Source: an uncultured archaeon
GTDB taxonomy: Archaea; Thermoproteota; Nitrososphaeria_A; Caldarchaeales; Wolframiiraptoraceae
NCBI GenBank assembly: GCA_938083505.1
Contig: CALKCF010000006.1
Span: 102,819 to 166,818, forward strand
DNA length: 64,000 nt
Direction: 5' to 3'
The notes beneath the pieces were generated by a model that ran no database searches, had not been told where the DNA came from, and worked only from the letters and a program-made list of their open reading frames with translations. Shown one piece after another: positions 7,988 to 17,053 of the stretch (position 1 is its first letter; each line of letters begins with the position of its first letter). The translations under genes and the position numbers were made by a program.

Positions 7988-8929
7988 CTAAGATCGAGCG
8001 ATTGTATAGGAAAATAACTCTATTATTTTTGATGCAACCTCGATGGACGCCTTTTCCTGAGCCTCTAACGTCTGAGCACCTATGTGGGGCGTGCATATAA
8101 CGTTTGGAAGCTCGAGCAACTTCTTGTTAACAGGCGGCTCCACACTGTATACATCCAGGGCAGCACCCCTCAGCCTTCCGGTTACTAGGGCTTCATAGAG
8201 AGCCTCCTCGTCTATTACCCCACCTCTCGATGTATTGACTAAAAACGCTCCTCGTTTTATGAGATGTATGTTGTCTCTATTTAGCAACTTTCTCGTTGAA
8301 GGTGTTAAGGGAACGTGGAGTGTTATATAATCCGATGCCTTCAGAAGCTCTGAGAGTGGAAGAAACCTTCCTGACACTTTCTTCAAAAAATCTTCGGGTA
8401 TCAGAACTACATCGTTCAGTAGTACCTCCATATCGAATGCTCTCGTTAATTCTGCAACCCTCCTACCTACTCTTCCCACACCAATTATGCCCACGGTCTT
8501 TCCTCTTAGCTCCACACCCTCGTATTTTCCTTTTAACCAGTTGCCCTTTTTCATTTCATCATTTAGTAAGCAGATATTTCGTGAGAGGGCCAGCATGAGA
8601 CCTATTGTTAGCTCAGCTGTCGCATTTGCTACGGCGTCCCCGGCACAGATCACCTCTATTCCCCGTTCACGGGCCGCATCGACGTCTATGTTGTCCGTAC
8701 CGACCCCAACCCTTGCGATTACCCTTAGATTCTTTGCCGCCTCTATAACATCCCTACCAACTTTTGTTCTACTTCTGACCATAATTACCTCGTATTCGGA
8801 AACAACGTTCAACAACTCATCGTGTGAGATTTCCTCAACCACTGTAACCTTAAAACCTGCATCCTTCAGCCTCTCTATTCCGGCCTTATGAATCTTATCG
8901 CAGACCAAGACTTTCGGAGGGTTGTCCAC
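7988..8929 (-). CDS. serA: D-3-phosphoglycerate dehydrogenase
   Basis: A 313-residue NAD-dependent 2-hydroxyacid dehydrogenase, first step of serine synthesis from 3-phosphoglycerate. It has the Rossmann motif GIIGVGRVGR, the catalytic arginine in NTSRGGV, the glutamate before PPV, and the catalytic histidine in TPHIGAQT. It lacks the C-terminal ACT/regulatory domain of longer SerA forms, so it is the short type. The GTG start at 8929 has a GGTGAT site 6 bases upstream that overlaps the trpB2 stop. The two genes form an operon. Another hydroxyacid substrate is possible but context supports serine. Confidence 0.87.
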   Translation of the reverse strand: MDNPPKVLVCDKIHKAGIERLKDAGFKVTVVEEISHDELLNVVSEYEVIMVRSRTKVGRDVIEAAKNLRVIARVGVGTDNIDVDAARERGIEVICAGDAVANATAELTIGLMLALSRNICLLNDEMKKGNWLKGKYEGVELRGKTVGIIGVGRVGRRVAELTRAFDMEVLLNDVVLIPEDFLKKVSGRFLPLSELLKASDYITLHVPLTPSTRKLLNRDNIHLIKRGAFLVNTSRGGVIDEEALYEALVTGRLRGAALDVYSVEPPVNKKLLELPNVICTPHIGAQTLEAQEKASIEVASKIIELFSYTIARS

Positions 8930-8936
8930 CGAAGCA

Positions 8937-10328
8937 TCACCTTAGATACGGTAGCTCTTCGATCCATGAGTAAAGCTTCTTTAACTTTTCTATAGAATTC
9001 CTTATGACGTTCTCAGGACATTCCCATTTGGGCAGCTTTCCTGCGAAGAACTCGCTGTAAGCATACATGTCAAAGTGCCCATGGCCGCAAAGGTTGAAGA
9101 GTATCGTCTTCTTCTCACCTGTCTTCTTACACCTTAAAGCCTCATCCATCACATATTTTATCGTATGCGACGGTTCCGGTGCGGGCACTATACCTTCGGT
9201 CCTAGCGAATATAGTTGCAGCCTCGAAGACGGATACTTGGTCGTAGGCTACCGCCTTAACATAGCCCTCCTTCACGAGTAGGCAGAGTGTCGGCGCGTCG
9301 CCATGGTATCTTAACCCTCCAGCATGTATAGGTGGCGGTATGAAGTCCGAGCCGACCGTGTACATTGCTAGAAGCGGCGTCAGCCGTGCCGTGTCACCGT
9401 GGTCGTATGTGTATATACCCTTAGTTAAGGTAGGACAGGCTGTAGGCTCGGTTGCGACAAACTCTGTATCCTTCTCGGCCTTCTTCGTCATCTTATCATA
9501 GTAGAATGGCCAAAAAAGGCCTGAGAAGCTGCTTCCACCTCCGACGCAACCAGTTACCACGTCAGGATACTCGTCCAGCATCTCCAGTTGCTTCTTTGCC
9601 TCAAGACCTTGAACCGTCTGGTGCATTAGAACGTGGTTAAGTACGCTGCCCAGCGCATACTTTGTGCCTTCGTGCGTCAGAGCATCTTCGATCGCCTCGC
9701 TTATCGCTATGCCTAAGCTTCCCGGATTTTGTGGGTCGCTCTTTAACACGTTCCTGCCGAAGTTCGTCCTATCGCTGGGACTTGGCAGAACCTCCGCTCC
9801 CCACACTTGCATCATTATCTTCCTATAGGGTTTTTGATCGTAGCTTGCCCTCACCATATAAACTGTGCACTTTAGGTTGAATAACATGCAGCCGAAGGCA
9901 AGGGCAGAGCCCCACTGGCCAGCACCGGTCTCCGTCGTCAGCCTCTCCTGTCCTTCTTTCATGTTGTAGTAAGCTTGCGCAACGGCCGTGTTGGGCTTAT
10001 GAGAGCCGGGCGGACTCACACCTTCGAACTTATAGTAAATCTTCGCCGGCGTTTTTAGATACCTTTCAAGCCCTATCGCCCTGTACAGTGGCGTCGGCCT
10101 CCACAGGGCATAAACTTCCCTTATCTCCTCAGGTATCGGAATCCACCTATCCATGCTCATTTCCTGCTTAAGTAGCTCCTTCGCAAAAACTCTCTCAAGC
10201 TTCGCTGGCGAGACTGGAGCCCTCGTCTCGGGGTCTATCGGTGGAGGCAGGGGTTTTGGTAGGTCAGGCAGTATGTTATACCACTCCTTCGGTATCTCAT
10301 CATCGCTAAGGATCACCTTGCGTTGCAT
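8937..10328 (-). CDS. trpB2: tryptophan synthase beta chain, TrpB2 type
   Basis: PLP enzyme of about 463 residues joining indole to serine or a serine derivative. The PLP lysine motif [15 protein letters not shown] and the glycine-rich phosphate loop [10 protein letters not shown] are visible. The long N-terminal region with [12 protein letters not shown] and the overall length mark the TrpB2 family, not TrpB1, and no trpA is adjacent. The frame is open to 10460, but the ATG at 10328, at the start of the recognisable protein, is preferred. A TTTATTA element lies about 40 bases before it. It is co-transcribed with serA, which fits a serine-linked substrate supply. Confidence 0.92.
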   Translation of the reverse strand: MQRKVILSDDEIPKEWYNILPDLPKPLPPPIDPETRAPVSPAKLERVFAKELLKQEMSMDRWIPIPEEIREVYALWRPTPLYRAIGLERYLKTPAKIYYKFEGVSPPGSHKPNTAVAQAYYNMKEGQERLTTETGAGQWGSALAFGCMLFNLKCTVYMVRASYDQKPYRKIMMQVWGAEVLPSPSDRTNFGRNVLKSDPQNPGSLGIAISEAIEDALTHEGTKYALGSVLNHVLMHQTVQGLEAKKQLEMLDEYPDVVTGCVGGGSSFSGLFWPFYYDKMTKKAEKDTEFVATEPTACPTLTKGIYTYDHGDTARLTPLLAMYTVGSDFIPPPIHAGGLRYHGDAPTLCLLVKEGYVKAVAYDQVSVFEAATIFARTEGIVPAPEPSHTIKYVMDEALRCKKTGEKKTILFNLCGHGHFDMYAYSEFFAGKLPKWECPENVIRNSIEKLKKLYSWIEELPYLR

Positions 10329-10591
10329 GGTCTCTTTTTGAGTTTTGACCTCTAATAAACGTTGTGTGTCAAAATGAATGCACTCATAATGATGTACAAA
10401 TTTGTACGTCCAATATACGTCGAAAAAATTCTGAGAAATTATTACGTTTTCGGAAAACATATAATTTAATAATGCATAGAATCCTTACACTTAAGTTATA
10501 GAATGTTTGTACGAATATTTATGTGCATGTACAGCATAGGACGTTGAACGAGTAAAAGATTTAAAGCACTTACTATATTAACGATTTTTTA

Positions 10592-11731
10592 ATGTTGTTG
10601 GTGACGCCGGGCCCTACGGAGCTCCATGAGCGCGTCCTCGCTGCGATGTCCAAGCAGGTGATCAGTCACAGAGGGCCTGAGCTTCAGGAGCTCTACACTT
10701 CTTTAGTTGAGAAGTTTAGGAAGTTGCTCAAAACCGATGGTAGCGTGTTCGTTCTTGCATGTTCCGCCACGGGCGGTATAGAGTGTGCCGTGTCGAACAT
10801 AATAAACAGGGGCGACAAGGTGTTAACACCAGTGTTTGGTGTTTTTTCAGAAAGGTTTGCTGAAGCCGCTAAGTTTTATGGGGCCGAAGTTACTTACGTA
10901 AACATCAAACCGCAAAGCGCTCCGAGCCCTGAAATAATCAAAAAAGTGCTCGAAGAGAAGACTTACGATGTCGCGTTGCTTGTGTACAATGAAACTTCTA
11001 CCGGTACAAGGAGTAAAGATTTTAAGGAAATTGTCAGGGTATGCAAAGAGCGTGATGTTCTTGTCGCAGTGGATGCTGTCTCTGCTGCTGGGGGACTGCC
11101 CCTTGAAGTTGATACTTGGGACATAGATGTTTGTGTCATAGGTAGTCAGAAGTGTTATGCTGGCCCACCTGGCCTTTCGATACTAACCGTAAGCGAGGAT
11201 GCCTGGCATAAGATCAGGAGTGCCAGAAGGCCTTTCTACTTTGACCTCATAAAGTACATGAGGTTTTACGAAGAGCATCGTGAGACACCTTTCACACCAG
11301 CAGTTAACCTAATGTATGGAATGGACGAAGCGCTCAACATCGTCTTGGAATATGGGGCAGATCGTTGGGTAAAGAGACACATGGACTTTGCTGATATTAT
11401 CTACGAGGTCCTCGAAAAATCCAATATAAATCTCTTCGCAGAGAAAGAATACAGGTCTCCTACGGTCATATCCATTTCACTACCTAACGGTGTAACGGAT
11501 TCTGAAGTCCTCGAAGAGCTCAGGGTTAGGCACGGCGTGGTGGCCGCTGGCGGTATGGGGAGCATGAAAGGGTCGCTCATAAGAGTCGCCAACATGGGAA
11601 ACTTGAGCGTTAAGAAGACAGTTAAGGTGTATGATGCCATTTTCGATGTCATGTTCTTTAAAGTTGGTGGTATAGATCGTCAGGCCGTCGGAGTTTTGGA
11701 AGAGCGGCTACGTAAAATGGGTTATCAATGA
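10592..11731 (+). CDS. class V PLP aminotransferase (serine/alanine-glyoxylate or phosphoserine type)
   Basis: A 379-residue aminotransferase of the serine-pyruvate/alanine-glyoxylate group. The N-terminus has TPGPTELHERV, the PLP aspartate lies in VAVDAVSA (about 161) and the Schiff-base lysine in GSQKCYAGPPG (about K187). In archaea lacking a canonical serC, members of this group are thought to make phosphoserine from phosphohydroxypyruvate. Divergent placement next to serA-trpB2 supports that use but does not prove it. A TATA-like atttaaag lies about 30 bases before the ATG, so the mRNA may be leaderless. Confidence 0.85.
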   Translation: MLLVTPGPTELHERVLAAMSKQVISHRGPELQELYTSLVEKFRKLLKTDGSVFVLACSATGGIECAVSNIINRGDKVLTPVFGVFSERFAEAAKFYGAEVTYVNIKPQSAPSPEIIKKVLEEKTYDVALLVYNETSTGTRSKDFKEIVRVCKERDVLVAVDAVSAAGGLPLEVDTWDIDVCVIGSQKCYAGPPGLSILTVSEDAWHKIRSARRPFYFDLIKYMRFYEEHRETPFTPAVNLMYGMDEALNIVLEYGADRWVKRHMDFADIIYEVLEKSNINLFAEKEYRSPTVISISLPNGVTDSEVLEELRVRHGVVAAGGMGSMKGSLIRVANMGNLSVKKTVKVYDAIFDVMFFKVGGIDRQAVGVLEERLRKMGYQ

Positions 11732-11808
11732 ATTTTTGCTGGTGAATCAGTGAACTTCTTTCTGCAAAACATTTATCTCAAGTGTTTTTCAAACGTTAAG
11801 TAAAAACC

Positions 11809-11815
11809 GGAGGTG
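11809..11815 (+). promoter_or_regulatory. Shine-Dalgarno site that sets a CTG start for tatC
   Basis: GGAGGTG is a strong complement to the archaeal 16S 3' end. Four bases later (11820) comes CTG in the tatC frame. The reading frame contains no ATG, GTG or TTG between this site and the conserved FWDH motif of TatC. The site therefore argues for initiation at CTG. Confidence 0.7.
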
Positions 11816-11819
11816 TAAT

Positions 11820-12698
11820 CTGACGTCTGCTAAAGAAGCACCTTTCTGGGACCACGTTAGAGAGTTAAGCATCAGGCTCAAGCGCATACTCATAGCGACG
11901 TTTGTCACAACGATATTCATGATGGTTTTCCCTGCTGACCCCGTTGCACTCGTCGCAAATCCCATTCAATTTTTGGAAATATACGAGCCCATCATAGCTA
12001 GAGTGCTCGCATCTATTAACGATTACATGCTTCCCAAAGGGGTAAAACTGATAGCTGGCGAACTTTCATCGCCTTTTGAGATCTGGATCGTGGCTTCAAT
12101 ACTCTTTGGTCTCCTCCTCAGCATGCCCGTTGTTGGTTATGAGATATACGCTTTTGTTAACCCTGCATTTTATCCTCATGAAAGGAGACTTATCTATCCA
12201 TTCCTGACGGCGTTTGTAGTACTCTTCTTCGTCGGTGTTGCTTTTGCGTTATTTCTTGTCTTACCAGCATTGATGAAGTTTTTAGTAATATTCGCCATGA
12301 TGTTTAAGATAGAAGCGACCGTTACCGCTATCTCATTCTACACGATGGTATTTTTCACAGCATTAGCCACGGGCATCGTCTTTACTTTTCCCGTGGTGCT
12401 CATTCTCCTAATTAGATTTGGTATAGTCAGAACGGCTTCGTTTAAGAAATATAGGAGGTACGTCTACATATTAATGTACATAGTCGTAGCATTCATAACA
12501 CCAGACGGTGGGGTAGCGGGCAACTTCATATTATTCATACCCCTTATTATGATGTACGAAATAGCACTCCTTATTGGTAGAAGGTATGAAAAGCAGAGGT
12601 TTAAAGAATTGTATGGTGAACTTAAGTGTAAGTTTTGTGGTGCGGATATTTCACCGGACGACGTGTTTTGTCCAAAGTGTGATAGAGCTCTTAGGTAA
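11820..12698 (+). CDS. tatC: Sec-independent translocase subunit TatC with C-terminal zinc ribbon; CTG start
   Basis: Core membrane receptor of twin-arginine export of folded proteins. The N-terminal signature FWDHVRELSIRLKR, the SPFEIW segment after the first periplasmic loop, and ERRLIYPF are recognisable, and six hydrophobic helices follow. The first ATG in frame (11919) would delete helix 1 and the signature. The only sensible start is CTG at 11820, 4 bases after GGAGGTG. After helix 6 the protein continues about 40 residues into a CxxC...CxxC zinc ribbon (CKFCG, then CPKC). This tail should be cytoplasmic and is not usual for TatC. No tatA is nearby. Confidence 0.9.
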   Translation: MTSAKEAPFWDHVRELSIRLKRILIATFVTTIFMMVFPADPVALVANPIQFLEIYEPIIARVLASINDYMLPKGVKLIAGELSSPFEIWIVASILFGLLLSMPVVGYEIYAFVNPAFYPHERRLIYPFLTAFVVLFFVGVAFALFLVLPALMKFLVIFAMMFKIEATVTAISFYTMVFFTALATGIVFTFPVVLILLIRFGIVRTASFKKYRRYVYILMYIVVAFITPDGGVAGNFILFIPLIMMYEIALLIGRRYEKQRFKELYGELKCKFCGADISPDDVFCPKCDRALR

Positions 12699-12834
12699 TA
12701 CAACCGGAAGATCATTATTCGAAGGTAATTGCGCTACCATCTAGTCATGAAGTTTAATTTCAATCAATTACCCTTCCTAATCCTTAACTATCATAAAAGC
12801 ATTACGGATTCGCTGCTACAAAAAGAAAGAAAAG

Positions 12835-12845
12835 CTATATTATAC
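12835..12845 (+). promoter_or_regulatory. TATA box of ileS with roughly 50-base leader
   Basis: The sequence ctatattatac is the best TATA match in the 219-base gap before ileS. A start about 25 bases downstream would give a leader of about 50 bases. Within it, a 5-codon reading frame (Met-Tyr-Arg-Gln-Ile, then TAA) runs from 12873 to 12890. It may be accidental. Confidence 0.4.
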
Positions 12846-12917
12846 AACTAATCCCCCATCCGTGCAGGTGAGATGTACCGCCAAATTTAACAGAACCTTT
12901 AGAAGGGAAGGGTAGCA

Positions 12918-15900
12918 ATGAGGTGGAGCGTGACCTATTTGTCATTTTTCCAAGGTAGGTATGACCCCAAAAAAGTTGAAGAAGTCGTAGCGAATTGGTG
13001 GCGTGAGAGAGACGTTCAGAGAAAGGTTTTCGAGAGTAATAAGAACGCACCTATATTTTCCTTCTTAGAAGGGCCACCGACGGCGAATGGCCTCATGCAT
13101 GTAGGGCATGTTAGGGGTAGGGTGTACAAGGACATAGTGCTCAGGTACCAGACGATGAAGGGTCTAAACGTCTGGAGGAGGGCTGGTTGGGATTGCTTGG
13201 GATTGCCCACAGAGCTAGAGGTTGAGAAAAAGCTGGGCATTACATCTAAGAAGGATATAGAAACGTTTGGCCTCGAACGGTTCGTTGAAGAGGCTAACAA
13301 GCTCGTAGACTTTTACATAGACCATTGGAAGAGGGCTTCTGAAAGGCTTGCGCTCTGGCTCGATTACGAAAATGCCTACGAGACCAGAAAGGAGAACTAT
13401 ATTGAGCACGTTTGGACCTTACTCAAGAAGGCATATGAAGATGGAAACCTCGTTGAGAGCTTTAAGGTTGTTCATTATTGTCCTTCTTGCGAGACGCCAC
13501 TTTCCTCACATGAGGTATCGCAGGGTTACGATGAAATGGAGGACCCATCCGTATATGTAAAGTTCCCCCTTAAACGAGGTGAAAATGAATATGTTGTAAC
13601 ATGGACGACCACACCCTGGACACTTCCGGGAAATGAGGCCGTCGCGGTAAATCCAAACGCAAAATACGTAAGATGCAAAGTTGGAGATGAGGTATGGATA
13701 GTTGGTGAAGAGGCACTGGAAAGGGCAATGAACGATATGGGTGTGGAAAGTTACGATGTAATTGAAAGGGTAAAAGGATCGGAACTTGTGGGTGAAGGCT
13801 ACTGGCACCCACTTGCTGAGGAGGTCCCTGCACATAAAGAGCATAAAGATCCAGCTCATACGATAGTGGTTGCAGACTTTGTCATGATGACCGAGGGGAC
13901 AGGATGCGTACACGTCGCGCCAGCACATGGGCCAGAAGATTTCGAGCTTGGTAAGTCGTTAGGTATACCGATATTCTGCCCAATAAGGCCAAACGGTACA
14001 TTCACAGAAGAGGGGGGTGCATATAATGGTATGCACTTTAAGCATGTCAGCGAACGGGTGTTACAGGACCTAAGGTCAAAAGGTCTCTTAGTAAAAGAGG
14101 GGAAGATCGTCCATATGTACCCCTTCTGCTGGAGATGCGGAAGCCCGCTCATATACCTAGCAAGCCGCCAGTGGTTTCTTAAGATAGATAAAATTAAGGA
14201 GAGAATGTTGGAGGAGAACAAAAAGGTGAGGTGGCAACCCCAATGGGCTGGGATGGGTAGATTTGGGGACTGGATAGCAGGTGCAGAAGATTGGTGTATA
14301 TCGAGAACGAAAGTATGGGGTACACCATTACCAGTTTGGATCTGCACGAATTGCAAAGCGAAGAAAGTCGTGGGCAGTAAAGCCGAACTTGAAACTGCCA
14401 TAGAGAAACCCGAAAATCTCAGGCTCTTAAGACCTTGGATAGACAAAGTGATTTTCAAGTGTGAAAATTGCGGTAGCAAGATGAAGAGGGAGTCATTCGT
14501 CTTAGATACTTGGTTAGATTCTGGTGTAGCTCATTTCGCAGGTGTTGATTATTTAAGGAACAAAAATTTGTTCGAAAAGTTGTTCCCTTACGATTTCATA
14601 ACTGAAGCCATAGATCAGACTAGGGGATGGTTTTATACACTTCTCTTCACGTCGGTGCTCTACTTCGGGAGAGCGCCATTCAGCTCCGTTCTTAACCAAG
14701 GACATGTACTCGATAGCGAAGGCAAGAAGATGTCAAAATCAAAGGGCAATGTAATATGGGCCATGGATGCTTTCGATAGGTTCGGCGTCGATCCCCTGAG
14801 ATTATACCTTGTATCAAAGGCTAAACCATGGGATACAATCAACTTCGTGTCAGCAGAAGTTGATAAGGTTGCCGAGGAGTTAAACATACTTTGGAACGTC
14901 TTTGCTTTTGCAAAAACCTACTTTGACCTTGATAAATTTGACCCAGAAAGGCACCAAGTAAGGACGATGCTAAGGTACGCTGACGTTGTTGATAAGTGGA
15001 TATTATCAAAAATAAACTCCTTAGTGAAACTCGTGACGAAATCGCTTGAAGATTTAGAAATATACACAGCCGCCAAAGCTCTCAGAAGCTTCATTGTAGA
15101 AGACCTAAGTCACATTTACATCAGGAGCATAAGACGTAGGATATGGGTGGAGAAAGCTACCGTGGAGAAACTTACGGCATACTCTGTGCTCTTCTATTTG
15201 ATAATGAAGCTAGTGGCATTGTTAGCACCCTTTGTACCGTATCTGTCTGAATACTTGTTTGCCGCAGTAAAGCAAAAGGACGATCCAGAGAGTGTCCACT
15301 TACTAAGTTGGCCGAAGGTTGACGAGGAGTTCATAAATCAAGAATTGGAAGACAACATGGATATCGTCCAGTCTGTATTGAGTAGCATACTTGCGGCGAG
15401 GCAGAAGGCGGGAAGAAAGCTCAGGTGGCCGGTTAACTCCATAACGTTGATTCCGAAAACTTTAAGAGTAAAACAGGCGCTGAATTGCTTTAAAGATTAT
15501 CTGAAATCTCAAGCCAATACTAAAGAGCTCATCATACTGGACGTGGGTGAAAGGCCAAACTGGTTACGTAGGAGACCTAAACCCATTCTCTCGTCTCTTG
15601 GCCCCAAGTTTGGCCCAAGACTCGGTGACGTCATCAGAATGATCAATTCCGTTCCGGCTGAAAGACTTGAGGAGGACATAGTAGACGATGGTATCGCAAA
15701 AGTGGTACTTCAGAATGGGACGGAGGTCGAGCTAACAAGCCATGAGGTAAGTTTCTACGATGAGGTACCAAAGAATTTGAGTTACGAGGACGGACGCTTT
15801 GCTGAGGTTTACGTCGACTTGACGGAGACGGAGACCATAAGATTGGTGTCGTTAGCCAATGAGCTGATAAGGAGAATACAGATTATGCGTAAAGAAATAG

Positions 15901-16112
15901 GGCTTAATATTGAGGAGGTTATTGAGTGTGTATTGACGTCTGACTCTAGGGAGCTTATTGAAGCCGTTGAGAAGATGAGCGATTACATCGAGGAAGAAAC
16001 GAGGACGAGGTTGAAGATACATGAACAGCCGTTCGAGTCAAAAGAGCAGCTTTACAAAAAGGAGTGGAAAGTAGGCCATATGCATGTGATGATAGCTTTA
16101 AGCAAAAAGTAA
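12918..16112 (+). CDS. ileS: isoleucyl-tRNA synthetase
   Basis: A 1064-residue class I synthetase charging tRNA-Ile. The HIGH motif is HVGHVRGR, followed by the IleRS-specific GWDCLGLPTE. The editing (CP1) domain has TWTTTPWTLPGN and a late GTGCVHVAPAHG. Zinc-binding cysteine pairs occur around CWRCG and CTNCKAKK. The catalytic loop is KKMSKSKGNV. The C-terminal anticodon-binding and junction domains follow. Length is typical for archaeal IleRS. The ATG start follows a purine-rich gaagggaaggg. It is followed 14 bases later by rio2. Confidence 0.96.
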   Translation: MRWSVTYLSFFQGRYDPKKVEEVVANWWRERDVQRKVFESNKNAPIFSFLEGPPTANGLMHVGHVRGRVYKDIVLRYQTMKGLNVWRRAGWDCLGLPTELEVEKKLGITSKKDIETFGLERFVEEANKLVDFYIDHWKRASERLALWLDYENAYETRKENYIEHVWTLLKKAYEDGNLVESFKVVHYCPSCETPLSSHEVSQGYDEMEDPSVYVKFPLKRGENEYVVTWTTTPWTLPGNEAVAVNPNAKYVRCKVGDEVWIVGEEALERAMNDMGVESYDVIERVKGSELVGEGYWHPLAEEVPAHKEHKDPAHTIVVADFVMMTEGTGCVHVAPAHGPEDFELGKSLGIPIFCPIRPNGTFTEEGGAYNGMHFKHVSERVLQDLRSKGLLVKEGKIVHMYPFCWRCGSPLIYLASRQWFLKIDKIKERMLEENKKVRWQPQWAGMGRFGDWIAGAEDWCISRTKVWGTPLPVWICTNCKAKKVVGSKAELETAIEKPENLRLLRPWIDKVIFKCENCGSKMKRESFVLDTWLDSGVAHFAGVDYLRNKNLFEKLFPYDFITEAIDQTRGWFYTLLFTSVLYFGRAPFSSVLNQGHVLDSEGKKMSKSKGNVIWAMDAFDRFGVDPLRLYLVSKAKPWDTINFVSAEVDKVAEELNILWNVFAFAKTYFDLDKFDPERHQVRTMLRYADVVDKWILSKINSLVKLVTKSLEDLEIYTAAKALRSFIVEDLSHIYIRSIRRRIWVEKATVEKLTAYSVLFYLIMKLVALLAPFVPYLSEYLFAAVKQKDDPESVHLLSWPKVDEEFINQELEDNMDIVQSVLSSILAARQKAGRKLRWPVNSITLIPKTLRVKQALNCFKDYLKSQANTKELIILDVGERPNWLRRRPKPILSSLGPKFGPRLGDVIRMINSVPAERLEEDIVDDGIAKVVLQNGTEVELTSHEVSFYDEVPKNLSYEDGRFAEVYVDLTETETIRLVSLANELIRRIQIMRKEIGLNIEEVIECVLTSDSRELIEAVEKMSDYIEEETRTRLKIHEQPFESKEQLYKKEWKVGHMHVMIALSKK

Positions 16113-16126
16113 AAGTAGTGGAAAAC

Positions 16127-17020
16127 ATGTCCTTACATGAATTTGCTAAAAGATTTGGTGAGCTTACGGATGAAGATTTTTTCATCCTCTCAATCATGGA
16201 AAGGAATTTAACAAAATTCCGTGAAGTCCCGTATCAAGTAATCTTACAGTCGATCAACTTTAGTGAGGCAAAGTTGGAGCGAAGCTTGAAAAAGCTTCAT
16301 GAACTAAGACTCATCTGGAGTCCGAGAGGCAAGAAGATAGCATACGTGTTAAACTACCTTGGTTTGGATGCTCTCGCCCTAAGAACGCTTTCACTAAAGG
16401 GAATAGTATCCGGACTGGGCATGTCCATAGGTGTGGGAAAAGAGGCTGACGTTTACGACGCGATAACCCGCGAAGGTAAGAGAGTTGCGGTGAAGTTCTT
16501 CAGGATCGGAAGGCCGAGCTTTAAAAAGTACGAAAGGGTCAGAGAATCCTTGGTTAGGGTTCATAACTACCTAGAAGCGTCGATCAGGGCAGCTTACATG
16601 GAATTTAAAGCCCTGTTGATGCTTAAAGGAAAGGTACCGGTTCCTTCACCACTCTATAGGACGAGGCACGTCGTAGTAACCGAGCTGTTTGAAGGGGTCG
16701 AGCTCGCTTTGCTTTCTAAACTCGAGAACGCCGAAGAGGTCTTGTTAAAGATAATCGACGCCATAAAGTCCGCTTACGAAGCTGGCGTAGTCCATAGGGA
16801 CCTTAGCGCCTATAACGTCTTGGTTAAAGCCGACGGGGGCATAATATTGATAGACTGGCCTCAATGGGTTGAAAAGAACCATCCACAAGCACCCCTTTAC
16901 TTGGAAAGGGATGTTAAGAACATACTGAGTTTTTTTGCCAGAAAATGGAATATTTGGAACATACCTCCGGAATATGAAAAGATTATTGACGAGCTCCTTG
17001 GAAAAAGTATTAATATATAA
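16127..17020 (+). CDS. rio2: RIO-type atypical serine kinase Rio2
   Basis: About 297 residues. An N-terminal winged helix (about 1-90) precedes the RIO kinase domain: nucleotide loop GVGKEADVYDA, ATP lysine in AVKFFRIG, catalytic loop HRDLSAYNVLV, and the metal-binding IDWPQ where RIO2 proteins carry IDFPQ. Rio2 acts in maturation of the small ribosomal subunit. The frame is open to 16064 inside ileS, but the ATG at 16127 matches the usual N-terminus. Likely operon with ileS. Two other small-subunit maturation factors (Fap7-like and Nob1) lie at 52-54 kb. Confidence 0.93.
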   Translation: MSLHEFAKRFGELTDEDFFILSIMERNLTKFREVPYQVILQSINFSEAKLERSLKKLHELRLIWSPRGKKIAYVLNYLGLDALALRTLSLKGIVSGLGMSIGVGKEADVYDAITREGKRVAVKFFRIGRPSFKKYERVRESLVRVHNYLEASIRAAYMEFKALLMLKGKVPVPSPLYRTRHVVVTELFEGVELALLSKLENAEEVLLKIIDAIKSAYEAGVVHRDLSAYNVLVKADGGIILIDWPQWVEKNHPQAPLYLERDVKNILSFFARKWNIWNIPPEYEKIIDELLGKSINI

Positions 17021-17053
17021 ATAACAAAACAACAGTGGTAGGGTCAAGGCGAT

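Noticed and set aside
11919..11921. ATG as tatC start
   Set aside because: It would remove the first transmembrane helix and the conserved FWDH signature.
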